Assembly (NCBI GenBank): GCA_964621525.1
Contig: CAZUMS010000061.1
Span: forward strand, 1-5,603
Reading direction: 5' to 3'
Source of the DNA: CAZMGV01 sp964621525 [NCBI: uncultured bacterium]
Lineage (GTDB): Bacteria > JAGRBM01
DNA length: 5,603 nt
Under the pieces are notes generated by a model. That model was given only the letters and a program-made list of their open reading frames with translations, did no database searches and had not been told where the DNA came from. The position numbers were made by a program, and so were the translations under genes. Shown piece by piece: positions 1 to 5,603 of the stretch. Each line of letters starts with the position of its first letter. Position 1 is the stretch's first letter.

Positions 1-495
1 AGCCGCTGCATCGATAATCACATGATCGTTACTGATCTTCTTGATGATCCTGTAGACATGCCCCGTATGCGAACGGGTGTCGGAGACTCCGTTGAAGGTC
101 TGTAACGCTTCGGTACCATCCTCCTTGCCGACGACACACTGCCCGTTGGTGGGATTGTCGCGCGTGCAGGTGATCCGGATAAAATCAGGAATTGCCGCCG
201 TATCGCAGTCGCCCGTCGTCCCGTTCGGATTGCAGTCCACGGTATTGAAGAATGCACCGGCCGAATAAACCTGACCGTACTTCTTGTTATAGTAAGCCGA
301 ATATGAGCTGCTGAGATCAATACATCCCGCGCCGCCGCCCGTCCGGTTACAGATATACCCGGTGCCGCGGTACCGGACGCCTGCGGTCTGGTATAGCGCC
401 GGAGCCAGCGGGTAGAGGAACGGCTCCTTCTGTCCGGTCGTGGGCGGCGTCACTAGACGCTCCCACGGAACGGTCGATCCGTCAGGGGGTGAAAT
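1..495 (-). other. C-terminal segment with three CX8-9C loops (residues 1703-1867, truncated by the window edge)
   Basis: This Gly/Asn/Thr/Tyr-rich stretch holds six cysteines in three successive pairs: CNRTGGGAGC (1751-1760), CNPNGTTGDC (1790-1799) and CTRDNPTNGQC (1812-1822). The regular pairing and loop composition suggest beta hairpins closed by disulfides. A Tyr-rich run (SYSAYYNKKYGQVY) lies between the first two. The last residues, HVYRIIKKISNDHVIID, are strand-like and could open another beta module like those at 197-353. The protein continues beyond base 1. Confidence 0.45.
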
Positions 496-3400
496 CATGC
501 TGTCTACTGCGTTCCAGACCATCAGCATGCCGGTCTGGCCGGGCGGGATGGCCGGGTCGTCCGATGCCTTGACTTCATGGAGGTCGCCGAGGATTTCAAA
601 GACACCGTCGAGCACTTCCCGGTCCGGTCCGCCTTCCAGATTGGCAAACAGCCCGGTGATCGCCGGCGAACCGAAACCGAGCACCTCGATCTGGGACAGG
701 GTCATGATGAATGCCGGGCCCTGGCCCCAGAGGAGGAGACCGGTGCCGCAATCGGCGTTTACGCAATCGTCGTCGCAAACGGACTGGTAAAGGCCGAGTG
801 CAGGATTCAATTCCTTGACATTGGAGATCGACACCATCCTGAGGAGCATTCGCTGGATCGTTTCGAACACCGGGTCTTCAACCAACGGCGAAAACCCCTT
901 CAAGCGGTCGATTATCGAGGTCAGCCGGAGTTTCGTGTCGACCGTTATGGTCCTGTTCCCGGTTTCCGCCGCAGTGAATCCCGAGCAGGCGGGGGCCTCG
1001 TTCGAGCCGATGAGATAGTCGATCGGCGGAGCGTCTTCCGCGTCATACCGGATGAAACCGGCAAGACCGCCTGTCAGCAGGGCTCTCGCGCCGAATAGCG
1101 CCGAGAACAAGTTCAAGAGCTGATTCTTGTCGATCGTGGGCGCAAGGCCGAAAACCTTGTACGCCAGGTTGACCGTCGGCATAAACGGCGGGTGAGAAAG
1201 GCCCCCGACATCCGAAACCAGCTGGTTCACGTTCAGTAGGAAGTCCAGCTGGATGTTGACATCCCCGCCCCCCAGAAGGTCGCCGAGGTTGAAAGACGCA
1301 CCCAGGTCGGCACCGACGCCTGCCAGAAACGCGGTGTCCAGCGACCGGAGCAGGTCAGCCGAGTCGTAGCAGTCGACCGGAGTCTGCGGGATCGACATGG
1401 ATGTCCATCCCTGCACGTCGACATTCCACCTCGCCGTAGCACCGTAGGCCGTGAGGCCGTTGGTGCAGCCTATATACGGGTTCGGAAGCTTCTGGCTCAG
1501 ACGGTTCTTGGTAACTCCGTCACAGTCGGCCTCGTTGGCAGCGGGGTTTCCCGTAGCCCCGCACTCCTGGGCCACCATCTCGCAACGGGGATTGGAGTTC
1601 ACGTAGCCCGGAGTGTTGTTGATACAGCAGTTCAGACCGTCGCACAGGTAACGGTCAAACGGGTTACGTCCGTGGGTTCTGATACCGTTCATGGCGCCGG
1701 ACGTGATTCGGGCACCCTCTGCTGTGGCGATATTTGGGTGCATGAAGACTGCGTCGCCCTCAACCGGGACGTTTACCGCGTAAGGAGTGTTTTGGCCGGT
1801 CGGGCAGTTGCCCGAGAGCCAGGCCGAGCCGTTCGCGCACATCATCGGGCTCGGGAATGCGCGGTCGGGCGGCCACTGCTGGTTCCAGCCATAGGTTTTT
1901 TCCTCGTTTGCCCGCCAGTAGGTGGACCAGAGTCGCTCGTTGCCGTCCACCGGCCGGTCCATTCCGTCATCACCCCAGAACTTGCCGGAGGGATCGTTGT
2001 ATGTGGTGATACTGCCGTCTGCCAGCCGGTCATACCAGGAGGTATAATTTTGGCGTGGGCCGGGAACGAAACGGCGCGGATTCGCCAGCCGGTTTGAGGC
2101 CGGAGAGTTGGCGCCAGTGTGATTCATCGACATGGTCGGGATCGCTTCCATCACGTAGTCACGCTCGATCTGGGCCGTCTCGTCCATGAGGACGACGACG
2201 AGAAGGTCCCACAGGGAATGCTGCGGATCAAAATCCTTCCCCCGGATTGCGATGCAGGCATTCTGCGTGGCTGCATCCGGTGTGATCCAGCCGCCCGAAC
2301 CGTCCGGTTTCGGGCAGGTGCAGCAGGCCGGCGGGTTCACGATAAACAGCTCGTCGAAAGTGTCCAGTAGACCCGCCACCGGGGTATTGTGTATCTGGTC
2401 AAAGCACGGAGCCGAGTATCCGGATACCGCACACGTCCCCGTCGTCCGGAACGGGGCATTAGCCGACGTAAGCAGATCGTTCACCGAGTCGATCAGGCCA
2501 TCGGCATTGGCCACGGCAGCCACGCGACAGGCAGGTGGAGCCGGGGCACCCCGTGTGCCGCATTCAGGCACCTGCGACCGGCGGGACTTTGCGTCCAGGT
2601 CGAACATGCCGCCGAGCGTCGTGAAGACCCGCTTCAGCATGCCCTTCTCGTTGGCGGCAATCAGCATTTTCAGCAGCTCGTCCGTATCGGGAAACTGCGT
2701 GATCAGCCGGTTGATCTGGTTCAGCATGACCGAGTCGGTTGCAAACTCGAGCGCCGGCAGAAGCAGCGAGAAAGCGTCATCGTCCGGGAAGATCAGCTCG
2801 CCCGTAGTGCAGTATTCGGCAGGCGCCCGGCCGGGCGCCATGACGAGCTGGCCTTCACGGAAATCGTCAGAGGTGTCCAGCGCCGTGCCGTTGTCATAGA
2901 GACATTCCATCCGGCGGAAACCGTCCGTCATCCGGAGTGTCGTGCGGCTGGACGAACAGGTAGCGAAAGAAGCCGTGTTGGCGCTTGGCAGCAGCTGACC
3001 GCCCTGCGTGCATTCGACCGCGTTCCGGGTTCCGGTCTGGTTCACCAGGGCGGCGACCGTCGGCAGCAGCCGGGCGACAGGACTTTCCCGCACATCGGCC
3101 GTCCCTTGTTCGGCCGGATCGAGCGAACAGATAATGACGTCCGTGAGCGACGACAGGTCGGAAATACCGGTCGAAGGATCTGGCGCTAGGATTTCATGCA
3201 TGAAAGTCCTCATGCCCTTCAGCGTCGGATCCTTGTAGATGATGCTGGCGTTGCACTTGGCTGTCGCCGCCACGTTGATGGGATCGGTAGGAGGCAGGCT
3301 GCTGTTGTAACCCTCGGCTGCACAACTGTCGTTCATCAGTGTGTACAGACCGCGTCCGAGCGCCCGGGTCTTGCTGTTGGGGTCGAGAATCGCATCGGCG

Positions 3401-5603
3401 GCATCGATGCAGGCGTCGGCGGGAGCGCCGGCACTCGTGCAGTAACAGTCGGTGAGTTTGTCCTTCGTGTAGACCGGGTAGTAACCCTTCGCAGCGCACC
3501 GCACTTCTCCGGTCGCCGCGATAATGCCGTCTCCGTTGGCGTCATAGGTGAAGGCCGCATTGCCCAGATGGGTACCTGAATTATCCACCAGCATCGACGC
3601 ATTGAAGAGGTCTACCGCCGCTTCGAGCAGGTCGTAGCCGAGGGTCACCAGTTCGCGCTGTTCGGTGATCACCGCACCCGAATCGACGACTTCCACGTCG
3701 ATCACCCTGAGCTTGTTGAACACGTCGATCGTGCTGCGCAGGTCGCTGAACGCAAGGACGTCGAGTAGCGCCGGAGTGGCCCGGATGAAGGGCGAGCTGG
3801 ACTTGTCCTGCACCGAGGTCTCGTCGACCCGGAAGCGGCCGCCGTCCAGGGCCAGCAGCGTACGGAACGTGGGCTCCAGCGACTCGATACCGTCCAGGGT
3901 GGCCGGGTCGTTGTCCGGATCGTACATCGCATCGAGCGTGATCAGCGGAATCTCGACGAAAATCTGCCGGTCGATACCGTTTTTGAGCAGGTTCAGCAGG
4001 GTCACGATGTCGCTGTCCGGGTCGCCGTTCGAGAACAGGCCGGGGAACAGGTCCTGGAAACCGGCCAGCGCCGTGAGTGCCAGCGGATTGGTCGACACGG
4101 CCTCGCTCGAAACTCCCGCATTGCCCAGGACGAAGGCAAATGCGTCGAAGAAGGAGTTCAGCACGTCGTTACCGGCGCGGATCTTGGTCGGGTTGTCCTG
4201 GAGCGTGGTGAACGCCGGGTCCATGAAACACTCGAGCAGGGACTGCGGATGGCCGTACCGGTTGGGCGGACACGGGCTGTCGATACCCGCATTGGTGAAG
4301 ATCAGGATCATGTCGTTGACCGTCGCCTGTTCGGCGGTGAGCACGACGCCGAAATTCACCTCCACCGGAGCGGCGGAGGTGGCCGTGACGTTCGGCGGAA
4401 CGGCGCTGTCGGCAGCCCAGGCTTCCAGGCGGTATCCGCCGCGTTCGGTTTCCGTGTCTCCCAGCGTGAAGCCGGACAGCTGCTTGCCCGAGAGCTCGGA
4501 GAACGACAGCGGATTATACTGGCAGTTGCGGCCCCGCGTGCGGACGACGAACGTGTCGCCGATGGTCACCGTGAACGGCGTGCCGGGAGTCACCGTGAAC
4601 CGCTTGGACGAGTTATAGGCCGTGACGAGGAACGACTGGCCGGCATTGGCGCCGCTCGTGAACGTCACCTCGTCGCCGACGTAGAGGTTCTCGGAAATCG
4701 TCAGGTTGCTCGTCCCCACGAACTGGGTGGACGACAGCACGGTTCCGACGGTCGACAGGACCGACCGGGGCTTGTCCCAGCTGTAGACCTGGAACTGGTC
4801 ACCGATCACCGGGGTGCCCGTAAACGGCGGGGATACCGTTACCTGACGGGTGGAGCCCACATACTGCACGATCGTGCTTTCAGGCGACACGAGGCTCGCT
4901 CCGCCCGTCACGAACTTGAGCTTGTATCCCACATAGTAGCTGTCCTGGGCGACCATACCCGGCTGGCCGTAGAACACCGCCTTCGGAGTCACGCTGGACT
5001 GCAGGACGGAGCCCGTCTGGAAGGTCGGGCTCGCCGGGTCGTCGATTGCGAAGAACCCCGCCGGGTAGCACATCTGGCTCACGCCGTTCAGGGGATTGGC
5101 GCGCTGGGAGAAATCGTAATTCAGCTTCGTCGTCGTCCGCGAGGGATTGGTGGGATCGATCAGCACGTACACGCCCTGGTAAAGCCGGAAGCCCGTCGGG
5201 CCCGTGGAGGGGTTGTTATCCGAATCCAGGGACAGGTTGGCGTCCGTTACCGAGAGCTGCAGCGAGGCGGTGACGTTCACGTAGCTTTCGCTCACGCCCG
5301 AGATCCCGATCATCGGCTTCACCCGGTCCGTGTTGTAGCCGCGCTGCACGCTGGTTTCCGGCTTGGGATCCGGAGAAAGGTCGTAGACGATGCGGACCGT
5401 ATCGGTCGTGACGGCGTCGGGCGTTTTGCGGATCGCGTCGGAGAGTGTCGAAGCCGGGTTGGGACCGCCGGCGAACACCGTCTGCGGAATCCGGACGCAG
5501 GTCCAGGCCGGCAGAGGTCCGGGTTTCGCCACGCCGTTGCACGCACCCGTCGTCTGGATGACGCCGATGACCTGGATCCGGTTACCGGCATTCAGGAGCG
5601 GCA
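1..5603 (-). CDS. Giant Cys-rich, probably exported multidomain protein; internal fragment, both ends missing
   Basis: The reverse complement from base 5601 to base 1 reads as 1867 sense codons with no stop; bases 5603-5602 are the last two of the preceding codon. Codons end mostly in G or C and the product is ordinary in composition, while other frames give Ser/Arg/Pro-rich or broken products. No start, signal peptide, anchor or stop is visible because the gene runs past both edges. The order is beta-rich (1-427), helical (428-672), Cys-rich (702-825), helical (840-1080), Cys/Trp-rich (1090-1379), helical (1410-1702), then a Cys-loop tail (1703-1867). About 45 cysteines, often paired 8-10 residues apart, and no clear membrane span suggest an oxidising location such as the periplasm or cell surface; this is inference. 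I recognise no catalytic motif and no named family. Adhesin, fibre-like or binding roles are possible, but none is shown. That this is one coding frame is nearly certain; its function is unknown. Confidence 0.94.
496..1374 (-). other. Helical block C with a Gly-rich start (residues 1410-1702)
   Basis: It begins DCYDSADLLRSLDTAFLAGVG, then a Gly/Asp/Leu stretch (FNLGDLLGGGDVNIQLDFLL), then helices such as NQLLNLFSALFGARALL, DPVFETIQRMLLRMVS (1576-1591) and SPAITGLFANL (1645-1655), ending MLMVWNAVDSM. The cluster CDDDCVNADC (1609-1618) interrupts it. S/D-Pro helix starts recall blocks A and B, suggesting the same helical architecture used three times. The hydrophobic runs are broken by charges and are too short for membrane spans. 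Function unknown. Confidence 0.4.
1465..1644 (-). other. Cys-rich stretch 2 (residues 1320-1379)
   Basis: Cysteines at 1320, 1325, 1326, 1340, 1347, 1360 and 1379 in an Asn/Gly/Asp/Pro-rich context (DGLNCCINNTPGYVN, RCEMVAQECGATG, ADCDGV). Seven cysteines in 60 residues make this the densest cysteine stretch in the window. The lack of hydrophobic core stretches suggests a small disulfide-held domain. It resembles no EGF, TSP3 or other spacing that I can name. Confidence 0.45.
1819..2037 (-). other. Trp-rich segment (residues 1189-1261)
   Basis: Seven tryptophans fall within 73 residues (SWYD, KFWGDD, RLWSTYWRAN, YGWNQQWPP, SAWLSG), far above the rest of the protein, together with many Tyr, Asn, Asp and Gly. 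The composition recalls ligand- or glycan-binding surfaces, where exposed aromatic residues stack on sugars, but no carbohydrate-binding family was recognised. It is followed by the loop CANGSAWLSGNC (1255-1266). Confidence 0.4.
2254..2334 (-). other. CCxC cysteine cluster (residues 1090-1116)
   Basis: PPACCTCPKPDGSGGW places C1093, C1094 and C1096 close together, followed by a Gly/Ser/Asp turn, W1105 and C1116. The cluster follows directly after helical block B. Adjacent cysteines usually pair with distant partners in disulfide-rich exported proteins. Metal binding cannot be excluded, but there is no matching fourth ligand at a familiar spacing. Confidence 0.45.
2362..3084 (-). other. Helical block B with internal Cys loops (residues 840-1080)
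   Basis: It starts SPVARLLPTVAALVNQ (840-855) and later has DAFSLLLPALEF, VMLNQINRLITQF and DELLKMLIAANEKGML, ending TPVAGLLDTFDELF. These Leu-rich helices resemble those of block A in their S/T/D-Pro or Asp N-caps. Between them lie Cys-containing insertions, including CGTRGAPAPPAC (1014-1025) and CAVSGYSAPC (1057-1066), which look like exposed disulfide loops. It may be a helical scaffold with surface loops. No family was recognised. Confidence 0.4.
2822..2839. repeat. Perfect 18-base GC-only palindrome
   Basis: The sequence ggcgcccggccgggcgcc equals its own reverse complement; the flanking bases (a on both sides) stop the symmetry. It lies within coding sequence for a MAPGRAPA stretch. It may be chance in GC-rich Ala/Pro/Gly/Arg codons, since with no loop it is more a palindrome than a hairpin. 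Confidence 0.8.
3127..3498 (-). other. Cys-rich stretch 1 (residues 702-825)
   Basis: Cysteines at 702, 719, 721, 731, 760, 783 and 825, with Gly/Ala/Asp/Asn-rich linkers. C721 and C731 enclose the loop CTSAGAPADAC. The motif C-A-A-[KE]-G-Y occurs twice (702-707 and 760-765), hinting at two related short units about 58 residues apart. The cysteines could form disulfides outside the cytoplasm; I see no known zinc or iron-sulfur spacing. Function unknown. Confidence 0.45.
3505..3543 (-). other. Calcium-loop-like motif DANGDGIIAATGE (residues 687-699)
   Basis: D687, N689 and D691 followed by G692 and I694 match the first half of an EF-hand or dockerin loop (DxNxDGxI). The closing acid, E699, is one residue later than the canonical position 12. 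It may be a variant calcium-binding loop, or simply an Asp/Gly turn. It sits right at the border between helical block A and the Cys-rich stretch, a typical place for a structural calcium site in exported proteins. Calcium binding is inference. Confidence 0.35.
3586..4320 (-). other. Helical block A (residues 428-672)
   Basis: A run of Leu/Phe/Ala-rich, predicted amphipathic helices separated by Asp/Asn/Pro turns, for example NPLALTALAGFQDLFPGLF, DIVTLLNLLKNGIDRQIF, SLEPTFRTLLALDGG and SPFIRATPALLDVLAF. Turns carry acidic runs such as NGDPDSD and DPDNDP. Helices often start with S/T/N/D-Pro (NP at 505, SP at 603), a common helix N-cap, and this recurs in blocks B and C. The overall look is of an alpha solenoid or a set of helical hairpins. 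There are only two cysteines (SPCPPN and LLECF), near the start. Function unknown. Confidence 0.45.
4321..4530 (-). other. Beta-rich segment after the modules (residues 358-427)
   Basis: The segment starts with RNCQYNPLSF (C360) and includes LSGFTLGDTETERGGYRLEAWAAD and PVEVNFGVVLT. The GGYRLEAWAAD and VEVNFGVVLT stretches look like the last strands of an Ig-like or FN3-like sandwich. It marks the switch from the beta-rich half to the helical half, since Leu-rich helices begin directly after LTAEQA. No family was recognised. Confidence 0.35.
4543..4746 (-). repeat. Beta module, copy 2 (residues 286-353)
   Basis: This copy begins GTVLSSTQFVGTSNLTI, then LYVGDEVTFTSGANAGQ (residues 306-322), SFLVTAYNSSKRFTVTP, and ends TIGDTFVV. 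It is the cleaner copy: TSGANAGQ closely matches the TSGxGAGQ turn of the phage-fibre and surface-protein module, and TAYNSSKRFTVTP matches the following two strands. It sits 13 residues after copy 1, so the two are in tandem with nearly the same strand order. Inside it the strand FTVT occurs twice (335-338 and 343-346), mirrored in the DNA by a 12-base direct repeat. The role is probably structural. Confidence 0.65.
4783..5013 (-). repeat. Beta module, copy 1 (residues 197-273)
   Basis: This copy begins GSVLQSS, reaches YYVGYKLKFVTGG at residues 222-234, then RQVTVSPPF and ends VIGDQFQVY. It aligns with copy 2 downstream: GxVLxS near the start, YVGxxxxFxxG in the middle, an R-x-V/T-V-x-P strand, and IGDxFxV at the end. 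The layout resembles a module common in phage tail-fibre and bacterial surface proteins (consensus like GxxVxITSGxGAGQxRxIxxY, then a TVxPxW-like strand). Copy 1 has diverged: the GAGQ-like turn is replaced by a longer SLVSPES loop. The likely role is structural, as part of a beta-rich stalk or fibre. The family resemblance is from memory and not from a search. Confidence 0.6.
5032..5424 (-). other. N-terminal beta-rich region, unassigned fold
   Basis: Residues about 60-190 of the giant protein. Alternating hydrophobic and polar residues (for example TDTVRIVYDLS, SYVNVTASLQLSV and GFRLYQGVYVLID) suggest beta strands joined by Asp/Asn/Pro/Gly loops such as DSDNNPSTGPTG. There is one cysteine (QMCYP). 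The pattern fits an immunoglobulin-like or similar sandwich of an extracellular protein, but I see no family-defining residues. Upstream, residues 1-50 hold C21 and C35 and may be the end of another domain. The call rests only on residue pattern. Confidence 0.35.

Noticed and set aside
577-1098. Plus-strand open frame of 173 codons, and others at 440-790 and 1672-2097
   Set aside because: These are antisense to well-formed protein sequence of the giant frame and have no recognisable motif.
2155-2230. Hydrophobic run SLWDLLVVVLMDE as a possible membrane span
   Set aside because: Only about nine hydrophobic residues, followed at once by charged residues; too short to cross a membrane.
2389-3189. 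Plus-strand open frame of 266 codons, with an overlapping one at 2186-2899
   Set aside because: The two overlap each other and the giant frame, and their Arg/Gly/Val- or Ser-rich products look like shadow translation.
3194-3499. Minus-strand frames out of phase with the giant frame, also at 5216-5542 and 5319-5591
   Set aside because: They are Arg/Gln-rich or otherwise skewed and offset from the long frame; two stacked coding frames are not supported.
4357-4381. Imperfect inverted repeat (cacctcc ... ggaggtg) that could form a hairpin
   Set aside because: It lies mid-gene with no T run and is explained by Val-Glu-Val and Thr-Ser-Ala codons; there is no case for a terminator.
3665-4618. Plus-strand open frame of 317 codons
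   Set aside because: It lies antisense to the giant frame, is very Ser/Arg-rich and shows no domain; the open frame follows from GC-rich codons on the other strand.
1-5603. tRNA, rRNA, CRISPR array, insertion sequence ends or attachment sites
   Set aside because: None was seen on either strand; the whole window is explained by one coding frame.

Overview
The window lies wholly inside one very long protein-coding gene on the minus strand. Read as the reverse complement, starting at base 5601, the frame gives 1867 consecutive sense codons ending exactly at base 1, with no stop. Neither a start nor a stop codon of the gene lies in the window, so both ends of the protein are missing and its full size is unknown. 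I see no intergenic space, RNA gene, promoter, terminator, CRISPR array or mobile element. The shorter open frames on both strands are shadows of this gene. Residue numbers below count from the first complete codon (residue 1 = bases 5601-5599; residue n covers bases 5602-3n to 5604-3n).

I do not recognise the protein as a named family. It has the character of a giant exported or surface protein of a GC-rich bacterium. There are about 45 cysteines, many in short disulfide-loop-like pairs; beta-rich segments full of Thr, Val, Gly and Ser; Asp/Asn/Gly loops; and no convincing membrane span. Codons end mostly in G or C. A GC-rich Gram-negative with very large extracellular proteins (for example a deltaproteobacterium-like lineage) would fit, but that is a guess from style and not from a marker gene.

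Layout from the N-terminal side (high coordinates) to the C-terminal side (low coordinates): a beta-rich region (residues ~1-195); two tandem copies of a ~70-residue beta module that resembles a repeat seen in phage tail-fibre and surface proteins (197-273 and 286-353); a further beta-rich segment (358-427); a helical, Leu-rich block (428-672); an Asp/Asn loop resembling a calcium-binding site (687-699) leading into a Cys-rich stretch (702-825); a second helical block (840-1080); a CCxC cluster (1090-1116); a Trp-rich stretch (1189-1261); a second Cys-rich stretch (1320-1379); a third helical block (1410-1702); and a Gly/Asn/Cys-rich C-terminal segment (1703-1867) with three CX8-9C loops in a row.

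The most notable observations are the size of the single frame, the alternation of helical and cysteine-loop blocks, a scattered family of at least seven CX8-10C loops, and the tandem beta modules. Nothing here shows enzymatic function. A structural, adhesive or binding role outside the cytoplasm is the most that can be inferred.
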